From Rhodanobacteraceae bacterium ZG21-1 (GTDB taxonomy: Bacteria > Pseudomonadota > Gammaproteobacteria > Xanthomonadales > Rhodanobacteraceae): a stretch of DNA of 64,000 bases. The translations under genes and the position numbers were made by a program. Below are positions 25,009 through 33,182 of this stretch, piece by piece. The stretch spans positions 806,001 through 870,000 of the forward strand of contig JAJEJU010000024.1 in NCBI GenBank assembly GCA_021390615.1, in the 5' to 3' direction. The notes under the pieces were generated by a model, which was not told the origin of the DNA, made no database searches, and saw nothing but the letters and a program-made list of their open reading frames with translations. Position 1 is the first letter of the stretch, and each line of letters begins with the position of its first letter.

Positions 25009-25470
25009 TCAGCCGAACATGCCGGGCCGGTAGCCGCCGGCTTCGCTCTGGGCGGCGCAGTTGAGGCGGTTCCAGCTGTTGACCAGGGTCACCAGCAAGC
25101 TGAGCTTGACCAGTTCCTCTTCGCTGAAGTGGGCGTGCGTTTCCTCGTAGAGCGCGTCCGGCACCGGCTCGGGGCTGGCCAGGCGGGTGAGTGCCTCGGC
25201 CCAGGCCAGCGCGGCGCGCTCGCGGGGGCTGTACAACTTGCCGGTCTCGCGCCAGGCCGGGAGCAAGTACAGACGCTGCTCGCTCTCGCCGGCGGCGCGG
25301 GCGTCCTTGCTGTGCATGTCGAGGCAGAAGGCGCAGCCGTTGATCTGCGAGACACGCATCAGCACCAGTTCCTGCAGCGGCGCCTCCAGGCTGCTGTTGC
25401 GCAGCTCCTTGTCCAGCGCAAACAACGGCTGCAGAGCGTGGAAGTGCGGTTTGAAATCGAAACGGGACAT
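25009..25470 (-). CDS. Carboxymuconolactone decarboxylase family protein, ECF41 target
   Basis: 153 residues from ATG 25470 behind GAGGAGG. The core LVLMRVSQINGCAFCLDMHSKDARAAGES is the AhpD-like alkylhydroperoxidase motif (CxxC and His), followed by ERAALAWAEALTRL. ECF41 sigma factors are typically encoded next to such genes and transcribe them; the sigma gene lies 151 bases upstream and an ECF41-type promoter is present at 25530-25556. The protein probably handles a peroxide or small oxidised metabolite, but its substrate is unknown. Confidence 0.9.
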   Translation of the reverse strand: MSRFDFKPHFHALQPLFALDKELRNSSLEAPLQELVLMRVSQINGCAFCLDMHSKDARAAGESEQRLYLLPAWRETGKLYSPRERAALAWAEALTRLASPEPVPDALYEETHAHFSEEELVKLSLLVTLVNSWNRLNCAAQSEAGGYRPGMFG

Positions 25471-25529
25471 CGAAGGCCTCCTCGGGCTTGGACGAAGGCG
25501 CGGCCGGCATCGGCTGCGTTCGATATCAG

Positions 25530-25556
25530 GACGTGCGTTCTGCCCGGGTCGTGACA
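25530..25556 (-). promoter_or_regulatory. ECF41-type promoter of the carboxymuconolactone decarboxylase gene
   Basis: On the minus strand TGTCACG (25556-25550) is followed by exactly 16 bases and CGTC (25533-25530). This is the known ECF41 consensus (TGTCACA, 16 bases, CGTC) with one change. Transcription would begin about 50 bases before the gene start. Confidence 0.85.
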
Positions 25557-25588
25557 GGCTGAAATGAGGCCTGTCTGTCGAGGCCTGG

Positions 25589-25612
25589 CAAGCAGCTACA
25601 GACAGCTGCTTG
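25589..25612. repeat. Perfect 9-bp inverted repeat after the ECF41 sigma gene
   Basis: CAAGCAGCT (25589-25597) and AGCTGCTTG (25604-25612) flank a 6-base loop, starting 9 bases after the sigma-factor stop. No T run follows. It may end or protect the sigma mRNA 3' end and separate it from the downstream promoter. Confidence 0.7.
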
Positions 25613-25621
25613 CTTTGAGGA

Positions 25622-26530
25622 TCAATGCACGGAGGCGGGGCCGGCGACGGCCGCCAGCAGCCGTGCCAGCTTGGCCGGGTTGCGCAGGGCGTGCATGGCG
25701 ACGATGCGCTCGCCATCGCATTCCAGCCAGGTGGCGGTAGTCAGCACGCCGTCCGCCCAGGTCAGCAAGGCAGGCGCGCCATTGAGCGTGACCAGGGCGT
25801 AGCGCGGGGCGTGAGCGCGTTGGTTCTGGGCGATCTGCAGATACAGCCGGGCCAGGCGGTCGGCGCCGTGCAAGGGCCGCAGCGTGGCACGGGCGCGGCC
25901 GCCGCCGTCGGCGACATGCAGCGCGTCCTCGGCGAAGAGTGCGCGCAATGCTTCCAGGCTGGGTTGTTCCATCGCAGCCATGAAGCGTTGCAAAAGGCGC
26001 CGCTGAGCGGCGGTGTCGACCAGGAAGCGCGGCCGCCCTTCGCGCAGCCGTGCCTTGGCGCGGTGCACGCGCTGGCGGCAGGCATCCTCGGCGATGCCGA
26101 GGATGCCTGCCGCCGCGGCATGGCTATAGTCGAACACCTCGTGCAGCAGGAAGGCGGCGCGTTCGTCCGGGCTAAGCCGTTCGAGCAAGGTGAGGAAAGA
26201 CAGGCTGAGCGTCTGGTCGCGCTCCAGCGCCGCATCCGGCGCGTCGGCGAGCGCGTGCGCATCCTCGCCGACCAGCGGCTCGGGCAGCCAGGGGCCGGTG
26301 TAATGCTCGCGCTCGGTCTTGGCGCGGCGCAGCCGATCCAGCGCCAGCCGGGTGGTGACGGTGACCAGCCAGGCCTCGGCATCGTCGAGCGCGTCCTTGT
26401 CCTGGATGTGCCAGCGCAGCCAGGCGTCGTGCAGCACGTCCTCGGCGTCGGCCGGGGTGCCCAGCATGCGGTAGGCCAGGCCGAACAGGCGCTGGCGGTG
26501 ACGCTGGAAGAGTGCGGTCTGGGGATCCAT
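25622..26530 (-). CDS. ECF41-family sigma factor with SnoaL-like C-terminal extension
   Basis: 302 residues from ATG 26530. Sigma region 2 (FGLAYRMLGTPADAEDVLHDAWLRWH...AWLVTVTTRLALDRLR) and region 4 (LSPDERAAFLLHEVFDYSHAAAAGILG...CRQRVHRAKARL) are followed by a SnoaL-like domain of about 130 residues. That extension carries the ECF41 signatures DGGGR (in VADGGGRARA) and NPAKL near the end, which regulate sigma activity in place of a separate anti-sigma factor. It is linked to a carboxymuconolactone decarboxylase gene, the usual ECF41 partner, and has an ECF41-like promoter of its own at 26561-26587, implying autoregulation. Confidence 0.95.
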   Translation of the reverse strand: MDPQTALFQRHRQRLFGLAYRMLGTPADAEDVLHDAWLRWHIQDKDALDDAEAWLVTVTTRLALDRLRRAKTEREHYTGPWLPEPLVGEDAHALADAPDAALERDQTLSLSFLTLLERLSPDERAAFLLHEVFDYSHAAAAGILGIAEDACRQRVHRAKARLREGRPRFLVDTAAQRRLLQRFMAAMEQPSLEALRALFAEDALHVADGGGRARATLRPLHGADRLARLYLQIAQNQRAHAPRYALVTLNGAPALLTWADGVLTTATWLECDGERIVAMHALRNPAKLARLLAAVAGPASVH

Positions 26531-26560
26531 CGGGTCGCTCCGTCGATAGGGCCCAGCCAG

Positions 26561-26587
26561 GACGCTTCAAGTCGCCGGAACGTGACC
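26561..26587 (-). promoter_or_regulatory. ECF41-type promoter of the sigma gene (autoregulation)
   Basis: On the minus strand GGTCACG (26587-26581), 16 bases, CGTC (26564-26561). It differs from the ECF41 consensus at two -35 positions and has the exact spacer. It lies 30 bases before the sigma ATG, in the gap after the lpxO stop. Confidence 0.7.
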
Positions 26588-26590
26588 GCT

Positions 26591-27535
26591 TCAGCGCAGC
26601 AGCGGCCAGGGCGCCAGGAACACCAGCCAGGCCAGCAGCACGATGCCGAGGTACTTGGAGACGCGGAACAGCTTCGGATATTTCTTCTTGAAGCGGCGGC
26701 TACGCTCGCGGCTGCGTTGGTTCAACGCGAACAGGCGATTGACGAAGCCGGTCTTTTCCTGCGGCGATTCGGTGTTCGGCGAGGCAGTGATGCGGCCCAT
26801 GAAGATGCCGACCCGATGGTTGATCGCAGTCATCCAGCGCAGCTTGAGCGGGCGCTCGACGTCGGCGAACAGGATGATGCGGGTCTGGTCGGTGTTGTTC
26901 TCCACCCAGTGCACGTAGGTTTCGTCGAACACCACGTCCTTGCCGTCGCCCCAGGCGTGCTCCTCGCCGTCGACGAAGATGCGGCAGTCGCGCGAATTGG
27001 GCGTGATCAGGCCGAGGTGATAACGCAGCGAGCCGGCGAACGGATCGCGGTGGGGGTTAAGCTTGCTGTGCGGCGCCAGCGTCGCGAACATCGCCGCCTT
27101 CACGCTGGGAATGGATTTCAGCAAGGCCACCGTCTTGGGGCAGAGCGCTTCGGCCGAGGCCAGCGGCTCGCCGTACCACTTCAGGTAGAAGCGCTTCCAG
27201 CCCTGCTTGAAGAAGCTGTTGAAGCTGGCGTCGTTGTGCTTTTCGGCGGCGCGGATATGGCCTTCGTCGAACAGCGCCAGCGCCTCGTCACGGATGGTCT
27301 GCCAGTTGGCCTGCAGCAGGTCCAGCTGGGGAAAGCCGCGGCGATCCAGGATCGGTCGCGCCGGCACCGCCGAGAATGCGTACATCAGCAGGTTGTACGG
27401 CGCGAAGGCGGCCGAGTGATCGACCAGCTGGCGATCGAAGCGCAGCCGTGCGCGACCGCGCAGGTGCACCAGCAGCACGCAGAACGCGAACAGCAGGAAC
27501 ACGCAGAGAATGATGAGGCGCGGAGTCAGGTACAT
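26591..27535 (-). CDS. lpxO: Lipid A hydroxylase LpxO-like (aspartyl/asparaginyl beta-hydroxylase)
   Basis: 314 residues from ATG 27535. A hydrophobic N-terminal helix (LIILCVFLLFAFCVLLVHL) and a C-terminal one (YLGIVLLAWLVFLAPWPLL) anchor it to the inner membrane. The iron(II)/2-oxoglutarate domain shows the family motifs LNPHRDPFAGSLRYHLGLI (His-x-Asp) and VVFDETYVHWVENNTDQTRIILF (distal His and Arg). LpxO hydroxylates the secondary myristate of lipid A at C-2. The length agrees with Salmonella LpxO (302). It ends four bases before the ECF41 promoter of the next gene. A protein substrate cannot be ruled out. Confidence 0.85.
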   Translation of the reverse strand: MYLTPRLIILCVFLLFAFCVLLVHLRGRARLRFDRQLVDHSAAFAPYNLLMYAFSAVPARPILDRRGFPQLDLLQANWQTIRDEALALFDEGHIRAAEKHNDASFNSFFKQGWKRFYLKWYGEPLASAEALCPKTVALLKSIPSVKAAMFATLAPHSKLNPHRDPFAGSLRYHLGLITPNSRDCRIFVDGEEHAWGDGKDVVFDETYVHWVENNTDQTRIILFADVERPLKLRWMTAINHRVGIFMGRITASPNTESPQEKTGFVNRLFALNQRSRERSRRFKKKYPKLFRVSKYLGIVLLAWLVFLAPWPLLR

Positions 27536-27617
27536 AGACTGAGCTGGCGGGAGTTGCGGCTATTTTACCTCTGCCGGCGCGCGCGTGCCGGCCATGCCGG
27601 ACATCGGCCGGCATACC

Positions 27618-28400
27618 TCAGTGCCGCAGCGTCCACGCTTCGCCGCCACCCACTCGATAAGCCTGCGCCAGGGCGCGCTGCACATAGGCGGCTGCACGCC
27701 GCACGGCGCTGCGCGGCGCAAGATTCCGCGCCAATCCTGCGGCGATGGCCGCAGCCAGTGTGCAGCCGGTGCCGTGGCCCTGATGTGGCTGGCGCGGATG
27801 CGTGATATCGAGCCGGCCGGCGGCGTCGTAGTAGCGGTCCACCACGGTGGCGCCCGAGGCATGGCCGCCCTTCAGCAAGACCGCGCCGGCGCCCAGGGCC
27901 AGCAGCGCTTCGGCGGCGGTATCGCATTGCCGTGCGCCCCGGATGCGCGTGCCAAGCAGGGCCTCGGCCTCGGGCAGGTTCGGCGTAAAGACATCGGTCA
28001 GCGGCAGCAGTTCGTCGCGCAGCGCGGCGACGGCGTCTTCGTCGAGCAGGCGTCTGCCACTGCTGGCCACCATCACCGGATCCACCACCAGCCACGGCGG
28101 GCGCCGACGGCGCAGCTCGCGTGCGACCAGGCGCACGGCCGCCGCGCTGCCGAGCATGCCGGTCTTCACCGCGGCGACCGCGAAGTCGTCGAACACCGCA
28201 GCGAGCTGGCTGCGCACGTGAGCGAGCGGCACGGTGTGGACGGCCTCGACGCGTCGAGTGTTCTGCGAGGTGACCGCGGTGATCACCGTCGTGCCGTGCA
28301 CGCCGCAGGCGCGGAAAGTCTTCAGGTCGGCCTGGATACCGGCACCGCCGCCGGTATCGGAGCCGGCGATAGTCAGCGCGACGGGCGGTAGGGTTCTCAT
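27618..28400 (-). CDS. thiD: Hydroxymethylpyrimidine (phosphate) kinase
   Basis: 260 residues from ATG 28400. ThiD phosphorylates HMP and HMP-P for thiamin synthesis. Ribokinase-fold motifs are seen: [63 protein letters not shown] and [16 protein letters not shown] (catalytic Asp/Cys region replaced as in many ThiD). No TPP riboswitch (CTGAGA pattern) was found upstream. It is followed leftwards by lpxO on the same strand, 82 bases away. Confidence 0.94.
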   Translation of the reverse strand: MRTLPPVALTIAGSDTGGGAGIQADLKTFRACGVHGTTVITAVTSQNTRRVEAVHTVPLAHVRSQLAAVFDDFAVAAVKTGMLGSAAAVRLVARELRRRRPPWLVVDPVMVASSGRRLLDEDAVAALRDELLPLTDVFTPNLPEAEALLGTRIRGARQCDTAAEALLALGAGAVLLKGGHASGATVVDRYYDAAGRLDITHPRQPHQGHGTGCTLAAAIAAGLARNLAPRSAVRRAAAYVQRALAQAYRVGGGEAWTLRH

Positions 28401-28665
28401 GGCAGGTGCGAAGCCTGCGCTCGAGTTCGAGGCTGCAGGCACGTCGGGCTTGCAGCGAGTCGCGCCGGCAATCGCCGCAAGCCTAGGATCGATTCGGCAT
28501 CGCCATCTCGACCGTGCCGGTTATCGTGCCGCGCGAACGACAGCGACCTAGCCGGCATATATCCGTGCGATACATGCCGGTGCGGTACGACAGGGCAGAA
28601 GCCAGACAAACGCCGGACGTTCGACCTGTTCGCAGTAGCGCGTTCCGGCTGCTGCATCCGGACGG

Positions 28666-30045
28666 CTAGAGCGCTTCCGAGGCGAAATCGGCCAGCCGCG
28701 AGCGTTCGCCGCGCCGCAGGGTGATATGCGCCGAATGCTCCCACTGCTTGAAGCGATCCACCGCATAGGTGAGGCCGGAGGTGGTCTCGGTGAGGTAGGG
28801 CGTGTCGATCTGCTCCACGTTGCCCAGGCAGACGATCTTGGTACCCGGGCCGGCGCGGGTGATCAAGGTCTTCATCTGTTTGGGCGTGAGGTTCTGCGCT
28901 TCGTCGATGATCAGGTAGCGCGACAGGAAGGTGCGCCCGCGCATGAAGTTCAGCGAGCGGATCTTGATGCGCGAGGCGAGCAGGTCGTTGGTGGCCTGGC
29001 GGCCCCAGCTGCCGCCTTCCTCCGGATTCGCCAGCACCTCGAGGTTGTCGGTCAGCGCGCCCATCCATGGCGTCATCTTTTCCTCTTCGGTGCCGGGCAG
29101 GAAGCCGATGTCCTCGCCGACCGAGACGGTGGCGCGGGTCATGATGATCTCGCGGTAGCGCTGCTGATCCATCACCTGGGCCAGTCCCGCGGCCAGCGCC
29201 AGCAGGGTCTTGCCGGTGCCGGCAGTGCCGAGCAGGGTGACGAAGTCCACGTCCGGATCCATCAGCACGTTCAGCGCGAAGTTCTGCTCGCGGTTGCGCG
29301 CGGCGATGCCCCACACGCTGTGATTCGCATGGCTATGGTCGTCCAGCAGCACCAGGGTGGCGTGCTGTTCGTCGATGTGCAGCACGCGCAGCTCGATGTC
29401 GCTGTCGCCGCGCAGGAACAGGCACTGATTGGCGTACCAGTCCTCGTCGTCGTGGCGGTCGAGCTTGTAAAAGGTGCGGCCGCGCTCGTTCCACGACTGC
29501 ACTTCGGGGTGGCGTTCCCAGAAATCCTCGGCCAGCTCGGTGGAGCCGGTATAAAGCAGGGCGAAGTCGTCCAGCGCGCGGTCGTTCTCGTAGTCCTCCG
29601 CGTCCAGGCCGTAGATGGTGGCCTTGATGCGCAGATTGATGTCCTTGGTGACCAGGATCACCGCGCGCTCGGGGTTCTGGTCGCGCAGGTCGATCACCGA
29701 GGAGAGGATCTGGTTGTCGGCCTTGCCGTGGCCGTTGCTGGTGCGCTGTTGGAAGTACAGTCGGCCGACCGCGGTGCCGCGCTTCAGGTTCACCCCTTGC
29801 GGGTTGTGCAGCTCCAGGCCTTCGCCGATCCCGTGCTGGCTGCCGCGCTCGATCAGTTCGTTGAGGAAGCGGCTGACCTGGCGGCCGTTGCGGGAGACTT
29901 CCGAGGCGCCTTTCTTCTTCTCGTCCAGTTCTTCCAGCACGGTCATCGGGATGAAGACGTCGTGTTCCTCGAAGCGGAACAGCGAGGTCGGATCGTGCAG
30001 CAGGACGTTCGTGTCCAGGGCGTAGATGCGCTTGCTAGCAGTCAT
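28666..30045 (-). CDS. PhoH-family protein with N-terminal PIN domain
   Basis: 459 residues from ATG 30045. The N-terminal PIN nuclease domain (IYALDTNVLLHDPTSLFRFEEHDVFIPMTVLEELD...ILVTKDINLRIKA) is joined to a C-terminal PhoH ATPase domain with Walker A GTAGTGKT, SVGEDIGFLPGTEEEKM and Walker B YLIIDEAQN. PhoH2 proteins of this layout unwind and cut RNA in an ATP-dependent way. The PIN acidic residues (Asp10, Glu-Glu-Leu-Asp) look intact. It lies between bcp and thiD on the minus strand. The cellular role in this organism is unknown. Confidence 0.92.
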   Translation of the reverse strand: MTASKRIYALDTNVLLHDPTSLFRFEEHDVFIPMTVLEELDEKKKGASEVSRNGRQVSRFLNELIERGSQHGIGEGLELHNPQGVNLKRGTAVGRLYFQQRTSNGHGKADNQILSSVIDLRDQNPERAVILVTKDINLRIKATIYGLDAEDYENDRALDDFALLYTGSTELAEDFWERHPEVQSWNERGRTFYKLDRHDDEDWYANQCLFLRGDSDIELRVLHIDEQHATLVLLDDHSHANHSVWGIAARNREQNFALNVLMDPDVDFVTLLGTAGTGKTLLALAAGLAQVMDQQRYREIIMTRATVSVGEDIGFLPGTEEEKMTPWMGALTDNLEVLANPEEGGSWGRQATNDLLASRIKIRSLNFMRGRTFLSRYLIIDEAQNLTPKQMKTLITRAGPGTKIVCLGNVEQIDTPYLTETTSGLTYAVDRFKQWEHSAHITLRRGERSRLADFASEAL

Positions 30046-30141
30046 GAGGCGGTAGTCTCGCGATGATGGGGGCTCGCATGGGAAAGACAGACGTCCACCT
30101 GCGCACGCGCTGCATGCGTGTACGGATGGACGCGGAAACGT

Positions 30142-30603
30142 TCACTTGGCCGGGACGGCATCGAGCACGGCCTGCGCATGGCCGGGCACTTTCACATTGA
30201 GCCAGGCCTGCGCCAGCTTGCCGTCGGGATCGATCAGGAAGGTGCTGCGCACCACGCCGAGATATTTGCGCCCGTACAGGACTTTCTCGTGGATCACGTC
30301 GAAGGCCTTGCACCAGGTTTCGTCGGTGTCGGCGACCAGCGGGAACGGCAGTTGCTGCTTGGCCGCGAAGTTGGCGTGCGATTTCGCCGAGTCGCGCGAG
30401 ACGCCGACGACCTGGGCGCCGCGCGCGCGAAACTGCGGGTACAGGTCGCGAAAGCCCTGGGCTTCGTTGGTGCAGCCGGGCGTGCTGTCCTTGGGATAGA
30501 AGTACACCACCACCCATTGGCCCTTGAGGCCGGACAGCTTGAGCGTGCTGCCGTCCGCAATGGTGCCGTTGAGCGCAGGGAGTTTTTTGCCGAGTTCGGG
30601 CAT
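30142..30603 (-). CDS. bcp: Bcp/PrxQ-type peroxiredoxin
   Basis: 153 residues from ATG 30603. The thioredoxin-fold peroxiredoxin motif YFYPKDSTPGCTNEAQGFRDL places the peroxidatic cysteine at Cys44; Arg in VRSTFLIDPDGK completes the site. The resolving cysteine usually five residues later (TPGCTxxAC) is Gln here, and the alternative position in the NFxAK helix is Ala80. The only other cysteine is Cys98 (DETWCKAFDV). The enzyme may thus be one-cysteine in type or use Cys98. It reduces peroxides in the cytoplasm. A small ORF and gcvR are upstream on the same strand. Confidence 0.93.
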   Translation of the reverse strand: MPELGKKLPALNGTIADGSTLKLSGLKGQWVVVYFYPKDSTPGCTNEAQGFRDLYPQFRARGAQVVGVSRDSAKSHANFAAKQQLPFPLVADTDETWCKAFDVIHEKVLYGRKYLGVVRSTFLIDPDGKLAQAWLNVKVPGHAQAVLDAVPAK

Positions 30604-30623
30604 GAGGGCTCCGGCGGCGCGCG

Positions 30624-30809
30624 CTAGGCGGCCGAGTCGTCGAAGAAAGGGGAGAGGGCGGGTTCGCGGGGCGGCGGCGCTCCGCAGACGGCGTGGTCGG
30701 CGTGGTTCGAGGCGCAGGCTGGCATGGTCTTCCCGCTGGGTCCGGTGCACAGACTAGCCCCGTCCGACGGCGGATAACAGTTCTTGTCAGCGGCCCGTAC
30801 ACGCGGCAT
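30624..30809 (-). CDS. Small four-cysteine ORF, unknown function
   Basis: 61 residues from ATG 30809 (MPRVRAADKNCYPPSDG...). The ribosome binding site AAGGGAG lies 7 bases before the ATG, better than most in this window. Cysteines stand at 11, 21, 32 and 42, almost evenly spaced, with Pro and Ser between them and an acidic tail. No signal peptide or membrane helix is seen. It sits between gcvR and bcp, 20 bases upstream of bcp, so it is probably cotranscribed with the peroxiredoxin. I do not recognise a family. The spacing suggests metal binding or thiol chemistry, but this is a guess. Confidence 0.5.
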   Translation of the reverse strand: MPRVRAADKNCYPPSDGASLCTGPSGKTMPACASNHADHAVCGAPPPREPALSPFFDDSAA

Positions 30810-30880
30810 GCTGGCACTCCCTTCATCGTTCCCTCGATGTGGACCGCGTCGCTGTCGCGCCGCGGTCGCAAGGCGCAGCT

Positions 30881-31438
30881 TCAGAATTTCACCGGATCCA
30901 TGATCGCGTCGAGATTCAGGCTGTCGCAGAACTCGAGGAAGTCGTCGCGCAGCGCGGCGATGTGCAGCTCGGAGGGAATGCCTACGGTGAACTGCGCCTG
31001 GAACATCGAGGCGCCGGTCTGCATCGCCTGGTAGCGCATCGAGCTGAGCTGCTCCACGCTGATGTCGTGGCGATTGAAGAATTCCACGATGCGCACCAGG
31101 ATGCCGGGCCGATCGGCAGCCACCACCTCGACCAGGTAGGGCAGCAGGTGACCGCTGAGTTCGCGCGCGCCGGTGCGGTAGTGCACCAGCTTCAGCTCTT
31201 CGTCGCGCGCCAGCTTGGCCAGCGCGGTCTCGAGCTTGGCGATGGCATCCCAGGCGCCGCTGGCCAGCAGCATCAGCGAGGTGTCGGCGCCGATGGTGGA
31301 CACCCGCGCGTCGGCCAGATTGCAGCCGGCGTCGGCGATGCGCTTGGCGAGCGTCAGCAGCGGCGTGCGTGCCGCCGGGGTCAGCGTCTGGATCAGCAAC
31401 TGGTGGTCAGTGCCAACACGCGGAGAAGGTGGGTTCAA
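30881..31438 (-). CDS. gcvR: GcvR-like ACT-domain regulator of glycine cleavage
   Basis: 185 residues if the TTG at 31438 is the start (AGGTAACC just upstream); no ATG is available at a sensible place. Two ACT domains are visible: DHQLLIQTLTPAARTPLLTLAKRIADAGCNLADARVSTIG and YLVEVVAADRPGILVRIVEFFNRHDISVEQLSS. GcvR binds glycine and holds the activator GcvA in check. In xanthomonads it commonly sits beside bcp and divergent from dapA, as here. The length agrees with E. coli GcvR (190). Confidence 0.85.
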   Translation of the reverse strand: MNPPSPRVGTDHQLLIQTLTPAARTPLLTLAKRIADAGCNLADARVSTIGADTSLMLLASGAWDAIAKLETALAKLARDEELKLVHYRTGARELSGHLLPYLVEVVAADRPGILVRIVEFFNRHDISVEQLSSMRYQAMQTGASMFQAQFTVGIPSELHIAALRDDFLEFCDSLNLDAIMDPVKF

Positions 31439-31556
31439 GAGGTTACCTGTGGGTGGTCCCGCGCGCGCCGGGCGGCGGCGGACTGCCGGCCAGCTTACTT
31501 GCCCCTCCTGCGAGCCCGCAAGTAACATGCGCGGCTGGCTCTCTGCAGAAATTGCA

Positions 31557-32450
31557 ATGAACATACGCGGTTCCATTTGCGCGCTGGTCACGCCGTTCGC
31601 GGCGGACGGCGCGCTCGACCTGGACGCCTTCGCACGACTGCTCGAGCAGCAGATCGGCGGGGGCACTCAGGCCGTGGTGGTCGCCGGCTCGACCGGCGAA
31701 GCGCACATGCTGGAGCACGACGAATACGACTGCCTGCTGGCCTTCGCGGTGAAGCAGGTGGCCGGGCGGATCCCGGTGATCGCCGGAACCGGCGAGGCCG
31801 GCACGGCCAAGACCGTGGCCGTCACCCGTCGCGCCCAGGCGCTGGGCGCCGATGCCGCGTTGGTGGTGGCGCCTTACTACGTGCGTCCGACCCAGGAAGG
31901 GCTGCGCCGCCATTATCTGGAAGTGGCCGAGCACGGCGGCCTGCCGCTGCTGCTGTACAACGTGCCGACGCGCACCGGTTGCGACCTGCTGCCGGAGACG
32001 GTGGCTGTCCTGCGCGAGCATCCGCGCATCGTGGGCATCAAGGAGGCGCGCAGCGAGCCGGAGCGGATTCGCGCCCTGGCGGAACTTGCGCGGCCGGATT
32101 TCGTCTATCTGTCCGGCGACGATGCCAGCGCCGCGGCAGCCATGCTGGCCGGCGCGGCTGGTACCATTTCGGTGGTGGCCAACCTGGTGCCGGCGCCTTC
32201 CCGGGCTTTGTGCGATACGGCCGGCAGCGGCGACCAGGCGGCGACCGAGCGTCATCGCCAGGCCTTGCTGCCGCTGATCCAGGCGCTCGACTGCGCACCG
32301 AACCCCATCGCGGTGAAGGCGGGCCTGCCTTTGCTGCAGCTCGGTTCGGCGGCGCCGCGGTTGCCGCTGGTCGAACTGGAACACGGGCCGGCGCGCGCCC
32401 GCATACGCGAAGCGCTGGCCGCTCTGGCATCCTTGGCACATGCCGCCTGA
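31557..32450 (+). CDS. dapA: 4-hydroxy-tetrahydrodipicolinate synthase
   Basis: 297 residues from ATG 31557. DapA condenses pyruvate and aspartate semialdehyde in lysine and diaminopimelate synthesis. Motifs: GSICALVTPF at the start, VVAGSTGEAHMLEHDEY (family GTTGE), LLLYNVPTRTGCDL with the catalytic Tyr, and VGIKEA with the Schiff-base Lys at about 160. GDDAS replaces the usual G(D/E)D loop without concern. The gene is divergent from gcvR and is followed 40 bases later by bamC, the same order as in E. coli. Confidence 0.96.
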   Translation: MNIRGSICALVTPFAADGALDLDAFARLLEQQIGGGTQAVVVAGSTGEAHMLEHDEYDCLLAFAVKQVAGRIPVIAGTGEAGTAKTVAVTRRAQALGADAALVVAPYYVRPTQEGLRRHYLEVAEHGGLPLLLYNVPTRTGCDLLPETVAVLREHPRIVGIKEARSEPERIRALAELARPDFVYLSGDDASAAAAMLAGAAGTISVVANLVPAPSRALCDTAGSGDQAATERHRQALLPLIQALDCAPNPIAVKAGLPLLQLGSAAPRLPLVELEHGPARARIREALAALASLAHAA

Positions 32451-32489
32451 CCCACGCCGTTGCCTGACCCTTTCACGGAATCCGACTAC

Positions 32490-33077
32490 ATGAAGAAACC
32501 CTCGCTCGCCGTCACCCTGCCAGCCCTGGCCCTTTCCGGCCTGCTGCTCTCGGGCTGCGGGATGTTCCGCTCGCACAAGGCGTGGGATACCGCCAAGCAG
32601 GAGTCGCCGCTGGAGATTCCGCCTGGGTTGGATACGCCCTCGGCCAGCGCCGCCCTGGTGATTCCGCCGCCGGGCGCCAACACTCCGACGGCGAATGGCG
32701 CGGTGGCTGGAGTGAATGGCCAGCCGGCCGCGATCGCCGATGGCTTCGTGCTGTCGGACAACGTGGACAATGTGTACCGTCGAGTCGGGCAGACCCTGGA
32801 GGTCGGCGACATCGGCCAGGTGCAGGCGCACGACGACACCGCCCACACCTATACCCTGACCGTGAATGCCGCGCCGGTCACCGAGGAGAAGCCCGGCCTG
32901 TTCGGCCGCATGTTCGGCCGCAAAGCGACCACCAAGGAGACCGGCCCGTCGGCGCCGCATCAGGTCCAGCTGAGCGTGAACCCCAGCGGCCAGAACGCCA
33001 GCGAGATCCGCGCGCAGGGCGATCCGGCGGCGGTGGCCAAGGTGGTCGATGCGCTGAAGGCGCGCATGGGCGGCTGA
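32490..33077 (+). CDS. bamC: BamC-like outer-membrane assembly lipoprotein
   Basis: 195 residues from ATG 32490. A lipoprotein signal peptide ends in LLSGC (Cys22 lipidated). The mature start AWDTAKQESPLEIPPGLDTP is the conserved unstructured segment by which BamC wraps BamD in the BAM complex. A single helix-grip domain follows (about 85-195), so the protein is much shorter than E. coli BamC (344), which has two. This reduced form is common in xanthomonads. It follows dapA and is closed by a strong terminator. Confidence 0.85.
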   Translation: MKKPSLAVTLPALALSGLLLSGCGMFRSHKAWDTAKQESPLEIPPGLDTPSASAALVIPPPGANTPTANGAVAGVNGQPAAIADGFVLSDNVDNVYRRVGQTLEVGDIGQVQAHDDTAHTYTLTVNAAPVTEEKPGLFGRMFGRKATTKETGPSAPHQVQLSVNPSGQNASEIRAQGDPAAVAKVVDALKARMGG

Positions 33078-33097
33078 TCCGGCCTCTTCTGGAAACG

Positions 33098-33129
33098 AAA
33101 AACGCCGCTCTTTCGGGCGGCGTTTTTTT
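33098..33129 (+). terminator. Rho-independent terminator after bamC
   Basis: AAAAACGCCGC (33098-33108) pairs with GCGGCGTTTTT (33117-33127), with two more T residues. The A-tract on the left also makes it a terminator for the convergent fdxA. Confidence 0.93.
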
Positions 33130-33182
33130 GTTTCTCGGTGGCCGATCGGTAGTCCGGTCGGCCCGGAGAAGAGAGCAGGCCT

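Noticed and set aside
28401..28665. TPP riboswitch upstream of thiD
   Set aside because: The CTGAGA and ACCTGA-type conserved segments are absent on the minus strand.
30035..30871. Long minus-strand frame covering bcp and the four-cysteine ORF
   Set aside because: Its bcp part is out of frame with the real peroxiredoxin; the start has no better site than the small ORF.
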